A DNA stretch of 64,000 bases from Bradyrhizobium sp. ORS 285 (GCF_900176205.1 NZ_LT859959.1:7305001-7369000), one strand, 5' to 3'; counted from the first letter of the stretch, positions 1-11,195 are shown. Numbers and translations: made by a program. The notes: a model not told the origin generated them from the letters alone.

Positions 1-1446
1 GCGCAAGCCGGCGGGCAGATCCTTCGGCAAATTCGGCAGACCGCCGGGCATCTTCTCGGCCAGCGCCTTGAGCTGCTCGGGCGACGGCATGCCGCCACCG
101 CCCCCAAAACCCATCGCCTGGGCGATGCCGGCGAGCGGGCCGCGCTTGCCGGAGCCCATGGCCTTCATGACGTCGGCCATGTTCCGGTGCATCTTGAGCA
201 GCTTGTTGACGTGCTCGACGCTCTGGCCGGAGCCGGCCGCGATGCGCTTCTTGCGGCTCGCCTTGAGCAGGTCGGGATGCTTGCGCTCCTCGCGCGTCAT
301 CGAATCGATGATCGCGACCTGGCGCTTGAGGATCTTGTCGTCGATCCCGGCGGCAGCGATCTGGTTCTTCATCTTGGAGATGCCGGGCATCATGCCCATC
401 AGCCCGCTGATGCCGCCCATCTGCGACATCTGCAGCAGCTGCTCGCGCATGTCGTTGAGGTCGAACTGACCCTTGCGCATCTTCTCGGCGGCGCGCGCGG
501 CCTTCTCGGCGTCGATGTTCGCCGCGGCCTTCTCGACCAGCGAGACGATATCGCCCATGCCGAGGATGCGGCCGGCGATCCGCGAGGGATAGAAGTCTTC
601 AAGCGCGTCGGTTTTTTCGCCGGTGCCGAGCAGCTTGATCGGCTTGCCGGTGACCGCGCGCATCGACAGTGCCGCACCGCCGCGGCCGTCGCCGTCGATA
701 CGGGTCAGCGCGATGCCGGTGAGACCCACGCGCTGGTCGAACGAGCGGGCCAGATTGACGGCGTCCTGGCCGGTCAACGAATCCGCGACCAGCAGCACCT
801 CGTGTGGATTGGCGACCGCCTTGATCTCGGCGGCCTCCTTCATCATGTCCTCGTCGAGCGTGGTGCGGCCGGCGGTGTCGAGCAGCACCACGTCATAGCC
901 GCCGAGCTTGGCGGCCTCGATGGCGCGGCGCGCGATCTGCGGCGGCATCTGGCCGGCGACGATCGGCAAGGTCGGGATGTCCAAGTCGCGGCCGAGCACC
1001 GCGAGCTGCTCCATGGCGGCCGGACGGTAGACGTCGAGCGAGGCCATCAGCACCTTGCGCTTGTCGCGCTGGACCATGCGGCGCGCGAGCTTGGCGGTGG
1101 TGGTGGTCTTACCGGAGCCCTGCAGGCCGACCATCATGATCGGCACCGGCGGTACGGCGTTCAGGTCGATGGTCTGGCCGTCGTCGCCGAGCGTCTTGAC
1201 CAGCTCGTCATGGACGATCTTGACGACCATCTGGCCGGGGGTGACCGACTTGACGACGGTGGCGCCGATCGCCTGCTCGCGCACGCGCTCGGTGAAGCTG
1301 CGGACAACCTCCAGCGCGACGTCGGCCTCAAGCAGCGCCCGGCGGACCTCGCGCATCGCGGCGTCGACATCGGCCTCCGAGAGCGAACCGCGCCCCGTCA
1401 GCCGATCGAGAATGCCGCCAAGCCTTTCCGACAGATTGTCGAACAA
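1..1446 (-). CDS. ffh: Signal recognition particle protein Ffh, 3' end outside window
   Basis: SRP54-type GTPase that binds signal sequences of nascent membrane proteins together with 4.5S RNA and docks with FtsY. The visible 482 residues hold the helical N domain (about 1-90), the G domain with P-loop GLQGSGKTTTT (about 107-117) and DTAGRT, and the methionine-rich M domain (many Met residues after about 330). The family is usually a little over 500 residues, so only a short glycine-rich tail is cut off by the window edge. The start is a TTG at 1446, giving MFDNLSERL, which matches the usual Ffh N terminus; an AAGGGA ribosome site lies about 7 bases upstream. No in-frame ATG fits better. Confidence 0.96.
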   Translation of the reverse strand, partial: MFDNLSERLGGILDRLTGRGSLSEADVDAAMREVRRALLEADVALEVVRSFTERVREQAIGATVVKSVTPGQMVVKIVHDELVKTLGDDGQTIDLNAVPPVPIMMVGLQGSGKTTTTAKLARRMVQRDKRKVLMASLDVYRPAAMEQLAVLGRDLDIPTLPIVAGQMPPQIARRAIEAAKLGGYDVVLLDTAGRTTLDEDMMKEAAEIKAVANPHEVLLVADSLTGQDAVNLARSFDQRVGLTGIALTRIDGDGRGGAALSMRAVTGKPIKLLGTGEKTDALEDFYPSRIAGRILGMGDIVSLVEKAAANIDAEKAARAAEKMRKGQFDLNDMREQLLQMSQMGGISGLMGMMPGISKMKNQIAAAGIDDKILKRQVAIIDSMTREERKHPDLLKASRKKRIAAGSGQSVEHVNKLLKMHRNMADVMKAMGSGKRGPLAGIAQAMGFGGGGGMPSPEQLKALAEKMPGGLPNLPKDLPAGLR

Positions 1447-1463
1447 TGCCGTTATCCCTTCTT

Positions 1464-1580
1464 CACCTCTCCCCACCGGGGAGAGGTCGGATCGTGTCAG
1501 CGATCCGGGTGAGGGGTGCGGGACGACGGTTTGCACCGTACCCCCTCACCCCAGCCCTCTCCCCACGGGAGAGGGAGCCG
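1464..1580. repeat. Palindromic intergenic repeat, family A
   Basis: Two GC-rich hairpins built on CTCTCCCC/GGGGAGAG are joined by a short linker that contains GGTCGGATCG and its near-complement. The same arrangement occurs in reverse orientation at 28519-28676, and a related form at about 7420-7600. It fills most of the gap between ffh and the next gene; the remaining bases to 1849 show no gene. Elements of this look are common between genes in Bradyrhizobium (general knowledge). Confidence 0.75.
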
Positions 1581-1849
1581 CAGTGTCGCCCGGTGTTGAC
1601 ACCGGGCCAAATCTCCAAACACCTTTGCGCCCGAGGGCGCACAGCGCTGTCGGGCGTTGACCTCCGGCCTCTAGGGCCGGGCGGTGGCTCGAAAAGACGA
1701 AACTTTCCGAAATTCGGCCGGGTTTACCCCCCCGCAGCCGGAAAAGTCAAGGAAACTTGCTCGCGGCGAGCCGTTGCCGGACCCTGTGGTGCTGCTTACC
1801 TCCTGCGCCAGTTCAGATTTCCCTGTCAGCTTTCCCTGCGAGGACACCC

Positions 1850-2842
1850 TTGCTGCGCCGTTCCAGGACCTATTCCGGCCCCGTCACCGACCATTTCGAC
1901 GGCAAGCGATTTTACGATCCCGACGGCGTTCCGCCCAAATCCCTCGCCCAGGTGCTGCGTTGGCAGTTCGATCGCAACGGCAAGCGCTCGAAATGGCCTG
2001 AGTGGGCGCCGAGCCCGCATGCCGATACCCCGCCGCACCGGATCGACGGCGAGACGGCGCGGCTGTCGTTCATCGGCCATGCCAGCTGGCTGGTTCAGAC
2101 CGGCGGGCTCAACATCCTGATCGACCCCGTCTGGTCGGAGCGGGTGTCGCCGTTCTCCTTCGCCGGTCCTCGTCGCCACAACGATCCCGGTATCGCCTTC
2201 GAGGCGCTGCCGCATATCGACGTCGTGCTGGTGTCGCATGGCCATTACGACCATCTCGATATAAGCACGCTGTCGCGGCTGACGGCGAAGTTCGCGCCGC
2301 GTGTCGTGACGCCGCTCGGCAACGACCTGACGATGATCGATGCCGATTCCAAGATTCGCGCCGAAGCCTATGACTGGCACGATCGCGTGACGCTGAACGA
2401 CCAGGTCGCTGTGACCCTGGTACCGACGCGGCACTGGACGGCGCGCGGCATCTTCGACCGCAACAAGGCGCTGTGGGCGAGCTTCGTGCTGGAGACGCCG
2501 CGCGGCAAGCTCTACATCGTCTGCGATTCCGGCTACGGCACGGGTGCGCATTTCCGCCGCGTCGCCGAGCTGCACGCACCGCTGCGGCTCGCGATCCTGC
2601 CGATCGGCGCCTACGAGCCGCGCTGGTTCATGCGCGACCAGCACATGAACCCCGAGGATGCCGTGCAGGCCTTGCAGGACTGCGGCGCCGAAACCGCGCT
2701 TGCGCACCACCACGGCACGTTCCAACTGACGGACGAGGCGATCGACGCGCCGGTCCACGCGCTGCATGCCGCGCTCGATTCCGCCGGCATCCCGCGCGAG
2801 CGGTTTGGGGTGCTGAAGCCGGGGCAGGTGGTGGAGGTTTGA
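1850..2842 (+). CDS. Metallo-beta-lactamase-fold hydrolase (UlaG/NAPE-PLD-like)
   Basis: Predicted metal-dependent hydrolase of the COG2220 group, which includes UlaG and NAPE-PLD-type phospholipases; the substrate is not known. About 330 residues. The metal motif SHGHYDHLD lies near residues 129-137, followed by a conserved histidine in TRHWTARG, CDSGYG and HHHGTF, all expected metal ligands of this fold. I place the start at the TTG at 1850 (GAGGA ribosome site about 6 bases upstream) because the longer reading frame back to 1757 begins with non-homologous, cysteine-rich sequence. No signal peptide from this start, so probably cytoplasmic. It stands alone, convergent with a pseudogene piece. 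Confidence 0.85.
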   Translation: MLRRSRTYSGPVTDHFDGKRFYDPDGVPPKSLAQVLRWQFDRNGKRSKWPEWAPSPHADTPPHRIDGETARLSFIGHASWLVQTGGLNILIDPVWSERVSPFSFAGPRRHNDPGIAFEALPHIDVVLVSHGHYDHLDISTLSRLTAKFAPRVVTPLGNDLTMIDADSKIRAEAYDWHDRVTLNDQVAVTLVPTRHWTARGIFDRNKALWASFVLETPRGKLYIVCDSGYGTGAHFRRVAELHAPLRLAILPIGAYEPRWFMRDQHMNPEDAVQALQDCGAETALAHHHGTFQLTDEAIDAPVHALHAALDSAGIPRERFGVLKPGQVVEV

Positions 2843-2853
2843 CTCGCCGCCGC

Positions 2854-3108
2854 CTAACAAGAGGCGTCGTCAGGGGCTTTCAACTTCTTTTGCATCGCCG
2901 CCATCACCGCCCCGAGCAACAATAACACAGCCGACGCGTTCAGCGCGTAGGTCAGACTCCCCATCGCATCGGTGATCGCGCGACGGCGAATGGCCCGAGC
3001 GTTTGGCCGATACCGAACGAAATCGTCAGCGCCGCAATTGCGCACGGCCACGCGCTCTGCGGCAGCTTGAAGCGCACGAACGCCGTCGTCGCCATTGTCG
3101 GCGACGCT
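2854..3108 (-). pseudogene. C-terminal remnant of an MFS transporter (YbfB/YjiJ type)
   Basis: The last 80 or so residues of an MFS permease closely similar to the intact gene ending at 10225. Shared stretches include [33 protein letters not shown] and [12 protein letters not shown]. Reading the minus strand, the frame breaks near 2978-2985: GTCGGCGCG of the intact copy is GTCGCGCG here, a one-base loss. Homology stops around 3108, just before the repeat at 3128, so the first four fifths of the gene are missing. No start codon or ribosome site serves it. It is a decayed paralogue, not a functional gene. Confidence 0.85.
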
Positions 3109-3127
3109 CTCCTCAACCCCAGCCCTT

Positions 3128-3226
3128 TAAAGCGCGATGAGATCAGGATGAATCGTCATGGCGCTTTAGGTTATTGTTTGCGCATGATCTTTTCGGAAAA
3201 CCGCTGCGCACTTTTCCGGATCATGC
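3128..3226. repeat. Two-hairpin intergenic repeat, family B
   Basis: Two consecutive perfect or near-perfect palindromes: 3128-3168 (ends TAAAGCGC...GCGCTTTA) and 3182-3226 (ends GCATGATC...GATCATGC). The pair is almost identical, with one base difference seen, to 53580-53678, 50 kb away. It begins 20 bases beyond the point where the MFS remnant is truncated. Such elements are frequent in Bradyrhizobium genomes (general knowledge). Confidence 0.85.
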
Positions 3227-3483
3227 TTTAGCTCTTCACCGTCCGGATCAATTGCTCGCTGTGCCGGCGTTGCCGATACCAGCCTGAGCGACGTGTTGGC
3301 CGCATCGATCGCCGGCAACTCCAATGGACCGGCGGCTCACTACCCGGCTGGTTCTGTTTCGATGGCGGACAGTTCGATCTCCTCCTGGGCACAAGATTTG
3401 GCACGGCGGAGCTCGATCCGCCCGAGCGCGCGATCATGCTGACCCGCCGCGCTTGACCCTTGCCTTGGCGGGCCGGCAAATTC
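3227..3483. other. Gap with possible gene remnant, no intact gene
   Basis: Nothing here can be supported as a complete gene. On the plus strand one frame ending at a TGA near 3457 reads like a protein C terminus (LPGWFCFDGGQFDLLLG, then AELDPPERAIMLTRRA) with normal high third-position GC, but it has no start and no family I recognise. It may be the tail of a deleted gene next to the MFS remnant. A chance open frame is the alternative. Confidence 0.25.
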
Positions 3484-4425
3484 TCAATCGTACAGCACCG
3501 CGGCGATCTTCGCGTCGTTGAGGTTGGACTTGTCGTACCAGTAGAAGCCGGTGTCGGTGACCTTGGGCAGCTTCTCGCCCTTGAGCGCCTTGACCGCCGA
3601 GTCCACGGTGCAGCTGCCGATGCCGATCGGGTTCTGGGTGATGGCGCCGGCCATCTCGCCGGACAGGATCGCGGCCTTCTGCTGCTTGCCGGAATCGTAG
3701 CCGATCACGACGATCTTCTTCTTCATCTCCTTGACGCCGTTGAGTACGCCGATGGCCGAGCCCTCATTGGCGCCGAAGATGCCCTTGACGTTGGGATTGG
3801 CCTGCAGGATCGACTTGGTGATCTCGGTCGACTTGAGCTGATCGCCACCGCCATACTGCACGCTGACGATCGTGATGTTCGGATGCTTGTCCTTCATCTG
3901 CTTCAGGAAGCCGTCGCGGCGGTCGATGCCGGTGCGGCTGGTCTGGTCGTGCACGACGACGGCGACCTCGCCGGCATCGCCGATCAGGCCCGCCATCTTG
4001 TCGGCGGCGAGGCCGGCTGCGGCGAGGTTGTCGGTGGTGCAGGTCGTGAGCGGGATGTCGCTGTCGACGCCGGAGTCGAAGGCGATCACCGGGATCTTGG
4101 CGGCCTGCGCCTTCTTCAGCAGCGGAATGGCGGCCTTGGAGTCCAGCGCGGCGAAGCCGATCGCCTGCGGCTTCTTGGCGAGCGCGGCCGAGAGCATGTC
4201 GATCTGCTTGTCGACCATGGCCTCGGTCTCCGGCCCCTCGAAGGTGATCTTGACGTTGGCGGCCTTCGCGGCCTGCTCGGCGCCGAGCTTCACCGCCTGC
4301 CAGAACTGATGCTGGAAGCCCTTGGAGACCAGCGGGATGTAGGTGTCCTCGGCACGGACGACCGTCGACATGCCGGCGGTGACGAGCGCGCCGAGCGCGA
4401 CGCTCAGGAGATGCTTTTGCAACAT
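3484..4425 (-). CDS. Sugar ABC transporter, periplasmic binding protein (RbsB-like)
   Basis: Periplasmic-binding-protein family 4 (ribose/galactose type), 313 residues, which delivers a sugar or related solute to the permease encoded upstream. The N terminus MLQKHLLSVALGALVTAGM is a signal peptide, probably cleaved after VRAED near residue 25. Typical features are the FWQAVKLGAEQAAK helix, the PQAIGFAALDSKAA strand, PVIAFDSGVDSD and VIGYDSGKQQ. It is last in a three-gene operon, 81 bases after the permease stop; a wider gap before the binding-protein gene often accompanies its higher expression. No sugar kinase, isomerase or LacI regulator lies nearby, so the substrate cannot be named. Confidence 0.92.
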   Translation of the reverse strand: MLQKHLLSVALGALVTAGMSTVVRAEDTYIPLVSKGFQHQFWQAVKLGAEQAAKAANVKITFEGPETEAMVDKQIDMLSAALAKKPQAIGFAALDSKAAIPLLKKAQAAKIPVIAFDSGVDSDIPLTTCTTDNLAAAGLAADKMAGLIGDAGEVAVVVHDQTSRTGIDRRDGFLKQMKDKHPNITIVSVQYGGGDQLKSTEITKSILQANPNVKGIFGANEGSAIGVLNGVKEMKKKIVVIGYDSGKQQKAAILSGEMAGAITQNPIGIGSCTVDSAVKALKGEKLPKVTDTGFYWYDKSNLNDAKIAAVLYD

Positions 4426-4506
4426 GGGTGTTTCCTCTCGTTTGTTAGTTGATTGTGTCGTCGTGATGATCGTATCGGCAGGCCGGCGGTCGCGTTCTCC
4501 TCGCTG

Positions 4507-5544
4507 TCACGCGCGCTTTCTGCGCAACATGTCGGCATAGACCGCGAGAATGATGATGATGCCGGTGACCACGAACTGCCATTCCTGCGCGACCGACAGG
4601 ATGCGCAGGCCGTTGGTCAGCACGCTCATGATGAAAGCGCCGATGATGGTGCCCAGGATGGTGCCGGTGCCGCCGCTCAGCGACGTGCCGCCGATCACGA
4701 CCGCGGCGATGGCGTCGAGCTCATAGCCCTGGCCGAGCGCGGGCTGCGCGGAGTTGATGCGCGAGGCGATCAGGAGGCCGGCCACGCCGCAGATCGCGCC
4801 GCCGAGAGCATAGATGATGATCTTCCAGCGGTCGACATTGACACCGGAGAGCCGCACCGCCTCCTCGTTGCTGCCGATGGCGAAGGTGTAGCGGCCGAGC
4901 GCGGTGCGGTTGAGAACGATGGAGGCGAGCACCGCCATCACGATCAGGATCAGCGCCGCATTGGGGATCGGCAGGTCCGGCACGATGGCGCCGAGCAGCG
5001 AATCCTGCGAGATCATCGAGAAGTTCTCGGTGTTGGTGAAGTAGATCGGCTTGCTGCCGGAGACAACAAGAGCGAGCCCCTTGAGCACCAGCATCATGCC
5101 GAGCGTGGCGATGAACGGCGGCACCTTCATCTTGGTGATGACCGTGCCCGACAGCGCGCCTGACAGCGCGCCTGTTGCGATGGCAGCGACGATGCCGGTC
5201 CACATCGGCAGCTCCCAATAGGTCAGGAACACGCCCGCCATGACGGCGCAGAACGTCATCAGCGTGCCGACCGACAGATCGATGCCGGCGGTGATGATCA
5301 CGAAGGTCGAGGCGATCGCCAGCACGCCGTTCACGGCCGTCGCCTGCAGGATGTTGATCATATTGTCGGTCTGCATGAAGGCTGGCGACGCGAAGCTGAA
5401 ATAGATCATCAGCAGCACCAGGCTCGCAAAGGCCAAGAGCTTCTGCAGCGCCGCGGGTCCGAGCAGCCGGCGGCGCAATGCGGCGACAGCGCCGCTGGTC
5501 GCCATGCTCTCCTTGTGGTCCTTGACCAGTGCCGGGTCGCTCAT
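4507..5544 (-). CDS. Sugar ABC transporter permease (RbsC-like)
   Basis: Inner-membrane permease of the ribose/xylose/galactose (BPD_transp_2) family, 345 residues, with 8-10 hydrophobic segments. It has the family motifs TFVIITAGIDLSVGTLM (about residues 81-97) and GGTSLSGGTGTILGT (about 285-299). It should form the transmembrane homodimer that works with the ATPase upstream and the binding protein downstream. Its ATG lies 4 bases after the ATPase stop, so the two are translationally close. The N-terminal 25 residues are cytoplasmic. Confidence 0.93.
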   Translation of the reverse strand: MSDPALVKDHKESMATSGAVAALRRRLLGPAALQKLLAFASLVLLMIYFSFASPAFMQTDNMINILQATAVNGVLAIASTFVIITAGIDLSVGTLMTFCAVMAGVFLTYWELPMWTGIVAAIATGALSGALSGTVITKMKVPPFIATLGMMLVLKGLALVVSGSKPIYFTNTENFSMISQDSLLGAIVPDLPIPNAALILIVMAVLASIVLNRTALGRYTFAIGSNEEAVRLSGVNVDRWKIIIYALGGAICGVAGLLIASRINSAQPALGQGYELDAIAAVVIGGTSLSGGTGTILGTIIGAFIMSVLTNGLRILSVAQEWQFVVTGIIIILAVYADMLRRKRA

Positions 5545-5548
5545 GCCG

Positions 5549-7060
<1,512 letters not shown>

Positions 7061-7647
7061 GGGTCAGCGCGCGTGGCGAGACGAGGCACGGGCAATCGCA
7101 ACGTCATTGCAGCGAGGCTGCAGACGCCGACGCGCATGGCGAGCGACATATCGCATCGCAGCCGCGATCACATTCATCCTCCCCACCTTCGCCGTCGTCG
7201 TCTCCGACGACCGCGAGCCCGCGTCCCTTCAATGGCGCGGCGTTGAGGTCAGGCTATTCAACCCCGGATGAAAGTCCATAGGTAAAATTGACAGGCGCGG
7301 GCGGAGACGGGTGAGGATCATGAACGCGGAATGCCACTGTGCATCGCGGCACTTGGCACCTCAATTGAGCCCGACACTGCGTGAGTTCAACTCGCGCTTT
7401 CTCGGCGACGGCGGTGCGCCCCCTCCCCCTTGCGGGGAGGGGTTGGGGGGTGGGGGTCTCCGGGCGATGCCCTCTGATGAGTTCGCACCGAGACGCGCCA
7501 CGCTGAAAGATGATCGTTGGGAGAAATGGGGCCTTGCCCCGAACCGAGCTCACTGGGTACCCCCACCCCCTACCCCTCCCCGCAAGGGGGAGGGGAGCGC
7601 ACCGTCTGCGTGGTAACAGCTCGGCTCGAATGAGCCTTCGGCGCCAA
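7061..7647. other. Intergenic region with family A-like repeats
   Basis: No gene is supported. From about 7420 to 7600 there are two long hairpin arms (CCCTCCCC...GGGGAGGGG and CCCCTCCCC...GGGGGAGGGG) in opposite orientation, separated by about 100 bases, a variant of family A. 7061-7415 must carry the promoter of the ABC operon reading leftward; no clear promoter boxes or regulator gene are visible. Confidence 0.55.
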
Positions 7648-8760
7648 CTACGCCGTGAGCTTCTCCAGCTCCTTGATGATCGCTTCGCCCATCTGCGTGG
7701 TCGAAGCGGGCGTCGAGCCCTCGGCCTTGATGTCGGCCGTGCGCAGGCCTGATGCCAGCACGGCGGCGATGGCGGCGTCGAGCTTGTCGGCGAGGGCGCC
7801 CATGTCGAAGGAGTAGCGCAGCGCCATGCCGAACGAGGTCAGCATCGCGATCGGGTTGGCGAGGCCCTTGCCGGCGATGTCGGGGGCCGAGCCATGCACC
7901 GGCTCGTACAGGGCGCGGCGCTTGTGGGTCTTGGCGTCGACCTCGCCGAGCGAGGCCGACGGCAGCATGCCGAGCGAGCCGGTCAGCATCGCCGCGATGT
8001 CCGAGAGCATGTCGCCGAACAGATTGTCGGTGACGATGACGTCGAACATCTTCGGGTATTTCACCAGGTTCATGCCGCCGGAATCGGCGAGCTGGTGCTC
8101 GAGCGTGACGTCCTTGTACTCGCGCGCATGGACCGCCGTGACGACCTCGTTCCAGAGCACGCCCGACTTCATGACGTTGCGCTTCTCCATCGACGTCACC
8201 TTGTTCTTGCGCTTGCGCGCGAGATCGAAGGCGACGCGGGCGATGCGCTCGATCTCATAGGTGTCGTAGACCTGGGTATCGACGGCGCGCTTCTGGCCGT
8301 TGCCGAGATCGGTGATGGTCTTCGGCTCGCCGAAATACACGCCGCCGGTGAGCTCGCGCACGATCATGATGTCGAGGCCCTCGACGAGCTCGCGCTTCAG
8401 GCTGGAGGCATCGGCGAGCGCCGGATAGCACACGGCGGGACGCAGATTGGCGAACAGGCCGAGATCCTTGCGCAGGCGCAAGAGGCCGGCTTCGGGGCGG
8501 ACCTCGTAGGGCACGCCGTCCCACTTCGGACCGCCGACGGCGCCGAAGATGATGGCGTCGGCCGCCTTGGCCTTGTCCATGTCGGCCTCGGAGATCGAGG
8601 CGCCGTGCGCGTCATAGGCGGAGCCGCCGACCAGGCCCTCTTCGGTCTCGAACGAGGCCAGCCCCTTGCCATTCAGCCAGCCGATCAGCCGCTTCACCTC
8701 GGCCATCACTTCGGGGCCGATGCCGTCGCCGGGCAGCAGCAGGAGCTTCTGGGTCGCCAT
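7648..8760 (-). CDS. leuB: 3-isopropylmalate dehydrogenase
   Basis: NAD-dependent oxidative decarboxylation of 3-isopropylmalate to 2-oxoisocaproate, third step of leucine synthesis, cytoplasmic. 370 residues, the usual length. [13 protein letters not shown] at the N terminus, the substrate-binding arginine region ([15 protein letters not shown]), the catalytic region [34 protein letters not shown] metal and cofactor region and [14 protein letters not shown] near residue 285 are all present. I use the ATG at 8760, preceded by a GAGGAT ribosome site 7 bases away; the longer upstream frame is repeat and noncoding sequence. leuA/C/D are not in the window. Confidence 0.97.
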   Translation of the reverse strand: MATQKLLLLPGDGIGPEVMAEVKRLIGWLNGKGLASFETEEGLVGGSAYDAHGASISEADMDKAKAADAIIFGAVGGPKWDGVPYEVRPEAGLLRLRKDLGLFANLRPAVCYPALADASSLKRELVEGLDIMIVRELTGGVYFGEPKTITDLGNGQKRAVDTQVYDTYEIERIARVAFDLARKRKNKVTSMEKRNVMKSGVLWNEVVTAVHAREYKDVTLEHQLADSGGMNLVKYPKMFDVIVTDNLFGDMLSDIAAMLTGSLGMLPSASLGEVDAKTHKRRALYEPVHGSAPDIAGKGLANPIAMLTSFGMALRYSFDMGALADKLDAAIAAVLASGLRTADIKAEGSTPASTTQMGEAIIKELEKLTA

Positions 8761-8781
8761 GGTCGTTATCCTCGTAGGCTG

Positions 8782-8867
8782 GTCATGCCCGGGCCTGGCC
8801 CGGCATCCATCATCTTCTGGATTGCCGGCTCGCCCCGATGGGTCGGGGACGGCAGCCCGGCAACGAC
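8782..8867. repeat. Palindromic intergenic repeat, family C variant
   Basis: GTCATGCCCGGGCCTGGCCCGG on the left and a complementary GGCAGCCCGGCAACGAC on the right frame a small hairpin unit upstream of leuB. Related to 30485-30600 and, more loosely, 10234-10355. Confidence 0.6.
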
Positions 8868-8992
8868 GAGAGTTACAAAATCGGCGGAGTGCTAAAGCCC
8901 TCCTGCGTGGTTGGCAAGCCACCATTGCCACCGCCCGTCTTCTGTAGCGCGGCTCCAGGCTATACGGTGCTCTGAAATGGCAGCCGGACAGC

Positions 8993-10225
8993 ATGAATTG
9001 CCGGACATACGCCGCGCCGGAGCATTTCTTGCCAAACTCCCCATCCGCCTCGACTCCGGGCCATCCGGCGTTGACCAATCTGACGCTGTCGCTCGGGCCG
9101 ATCATCGGTCTGGGCATCGGCCGTTTCGCCTATGCGCTGGTGCTGCCCGACATGCGCGACACGCTGCAATGGTCGTATTCGGCAGCCGGCTTCATGAACA
9201 CGGTCAATGCCGCCGGCTACCTGATCGGCGCGCTGATCGCTTCGCACACGGCGCGGCGGTTCGGGGGACTGGCCGCCGTGCGCGGCGGCACGGTGGCCGC
9301 GCTGGCGTCTCTCATCGTCTGCGCCATGACGAGCGACTTCGTTGCGCTGAGCCTGGCACGGCTGGTGACGGGAATCGGCGCCGGCGTGGCCCTCGTCGTC
9401 GGAGGTGCGCTCGCGGCGCGGGTCGCCTTGGCGCGGCCGGCGCAGGCGAGCTTCGTGCTCAGCCTGTTCTATGCCGGGCCGCCGCTCGGCATCGTCATCT
9501 CCGGCCTGATCGCACCGTTCGTGCTGCAGGCGTTCGGGCCGGGATCATGGTGGATCGTGTGGGCGGTGCTCGCAGGCGTCGGCGTGGTGCTGATCGTGCC
9601 GCTGCTGCTGATGCGCCTGCCGTCCGACGCGGCCATGCCGGAGACCCGCGCGGACCGCGTGTCGCTGCGACCGATGGCGATCTATCTGTTCGGCTACTTC
9701 CTCTATGGCGCCGGCTATATCGCCTATCTGACTTTCATGATCGCCTATGTCCGCGATCTCGGCGGCGGTGCGGCCGCGCAATCCGGCTTCTGGTGCCTGA
9801 TTGGCTTCGCCGGTTTCACCACACCCTGGGTGTGGCGCAGGGTGATTGCGCTCGACCGCGGCGGCTGGCCGACCGCGCTGATTCTCACGGTGAACGCGAT
9901 CGGCGCAGCGCTGCCTTCGCTCAGCCATTCACCCATGATGCTGACCTTGTCGGCCGCGGTATTCGGCATCGCGTTCTCGACGGTGACCACGGCGACGACC
10001 GCCTTCGTGCGCTTCAACCTGCCGCAGGCGGCGTGGCCGCGCGCGATCGCCGCGCTGACCATCTCGTTCGGCGTCGGCCAGACGCTCGGCCCGTTCGCGG
10101 TCGGCGCGATCACCGATGCGATGGGAAGTTTGACCTACGCGCTCAACGTGTCAGCGGCGTTGCTGCTGCTCGGCGCGGTGATGGCTGCGATGCAGGGGAA
10201 GCTGAAGCGCACAGACCGCGCCTAA
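8993..10225 (+). CDS. MFS transporter, YbfB/YjiJ family
   Basis: Major-facilitator permease of the YbfB/YjiJ type (12 predicted membrane segments, 410 residues); substrate unknown. [14 protein letters not shown] in the first helix and the GYLIGAL helix are typical of this small family. The first 25 residues are polar and the true start could be a little downstream, since no strong ribosome site precedes the ATG at 8993. It is monocistronic, divergent from leuB. Its last 80 residues are nearly duplicated by the pseudogene at 2854-3108, so an older second copy once existed. Confidence 0.85.
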   Translation: MNCRTYAAPEHFLPNSPSASTPGHPALTNLTLSLGPIIGLGIGRFAYALVLPDMRDTLQWSYSAAGFMNTVNAAGYLIGALIASHTARRFGGLAAVRGGTVAALASLIVCAMTSDFVALSLARLVTGIGAGVALVVGGALAARVALARPAQASFVLSLFYAGPPLGIVISGLIAPFVLQAFGPGSWWIVWAVLAGVGVVLIVPLLLMRLPSDAAMPETRADRVSLRPMAIYLFGYFLYGAGYIAYLTFMIAYVRDLGGGAAAQSGFWCLIGFAGFTTPWVWRRVIALDRGGWPTALILTVNAIGAALPSLSHSPMMLTLSAAVFGIAFSTVTTATTAFVRFNLPQAAWPRAIAALTISFGVGQTLGPFAVGAITDAMGSLTYALNVSAALLLLGAVMAAMQGKLKRTDRA

Positions 10226-10233
10226 CCCACGGT

Positions 10234-10355
10234 GTCGTCCCCGGCTTGCCCCGGGACCCATACCCACAGGGAGTGGTTTAAGGCAGGCCGGTCATTGGCA
10301 TTTTGCCCATCACGTCCGCCGCGGCGTATGGGTCCCGGGTCAAGCCCGGGACGAC
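10234..10355. repeat. Long inverted repeat, family C
   Basis: GTCGTCCCCGGCTTGCCCCGG and a matching CCGGGTCAAGCCCGGGACGAC flank about 80 bases that include the shared core CAGGGAG and GCCGCGGCGTATGGGTCCC. The same core and arms recur at 40931-41114. It fills the gap between two convergent genes. Confidence 0.75.
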
Positions 10356-10398
10356 AGCGGAGCTTGGGGCCACATCGCGGCTCTATCAGCCTCAACGC

Positions 10399-11181
10399 TC
10401 AGCTCCCGCTGAACGAGTTGTACCCCTGGTCCTCCCAATAGCCGCCCTTGTAGTCGTTGGTGACTTCCATCGCGACGACGTATTTGGGGTTCTTGAAGCC
10501 AAGCTTGGTGGGGACGCGGATCTTCATCGGGTAGCCATAGGCGCGCGGCAGGATCTGGTCGGCGAACTTGAAGGTCATCTGGGTCTGCGGATGCAGCGCG
10601 GTGCGCATGTCCAGCGGCGAATTGTAGCCTTGCGCATCGGCGCAGTTGAACCAGACATATTTCGCCCTGGTATCCGCGCCGACCAGCTTGAGGAAGTCGC
10701 GCAGCGGCGTGCCGGTCCAGGAGCCGATCGCGCTCCAGCCCTCGACGCAGATGTGGCGCGTGATCTGCGTGACCTGCGGCAGCGCGTGCAGCTCGTCGAG
10801 CGTCCACGACTTCTTGTTGTCGACGAGGCCGCGTACCTCGAGCTTCCAGTCGGCGGCGTCGATCTCCGGCGCCTCGTCGAGCGTGTAGTAGGCATTGAAC
10901 GGGAACGGTTTTGTGATCGCGCTCTCCGGGAAGGTCGGCGCCAGCGCGTCGGGATTGAAGATCCAGGACTGAACCGCGTCATTGAACTTCGACACCTTCT
11001 TGAGCAGCTCCTCGGCGCTGTCGCTATCGACGACGTCGCAGCCGGTCAGCAGGGTCAGCGCGCCCAGGCTGGCGCCGCCGGTGATGAAGCGGCGGCGGGT
11101 GAGATCCGGCATCGTCTTGATCGAATCTTTGATCAGGAGCCGCTTGTCGACGCCGGGAATGAGGAACGGACGCTTGGCCAT
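10399..11181 (-). CDS. Molybdopterin-dependent oxidoreductase (SUOX/MsrP-like), Tat lipoprotein
   Basis: Sulfite-oxidase-fold molybdoenzyme, 260 residues, related to MsrP/YedY. The N terminus carries a twin-arginine stretch TRRRFITGG (about 28-36) and then LTLLTGC, a lipobox with Cys48, so it should be exported folded and anchored as a lipoprotein. The likely molybdenum ligand is Cys145 in RHICVEGWS; WTGTPLRDFL and YGYPMKIRVPTKLGFK follow as in the family. The start at 11181 has a GAGGAGA ribosome site. It lies 14 bases after a cytochrome b561 gene, which replaces the MsrQ-type partner as probable electron carrier. Substrate unknown: methionine sulfoxide or another S-/N-oxide is possible. Confidence 0.88.
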   Translation of the reverse strand: MAKRPFLIPGVDKRLLIKDSIKTMPDLTRRRFITGGASLGALTLLTGCDVVDSDSAEELLKKVSKFNDAVQSWIFNPDALAPTFPESAITKPFPFNAYYTLDEAPEIDAADWKLEVRGLVDNKKSWTLDELHALPQVTQITRHICVEGWSAIGSWTGTPLRDFLKLVGADTRAKYVWFNCADAQGYNSPLDMRTALHPQTQMTFKFADQILPRAYGYPMKIRVPTKLGFKNPKYVVAMEVTNDYKGGYWEDQGYNSFSGS

Positions 11182-11195
11182 GATGGTCTCTCCTC

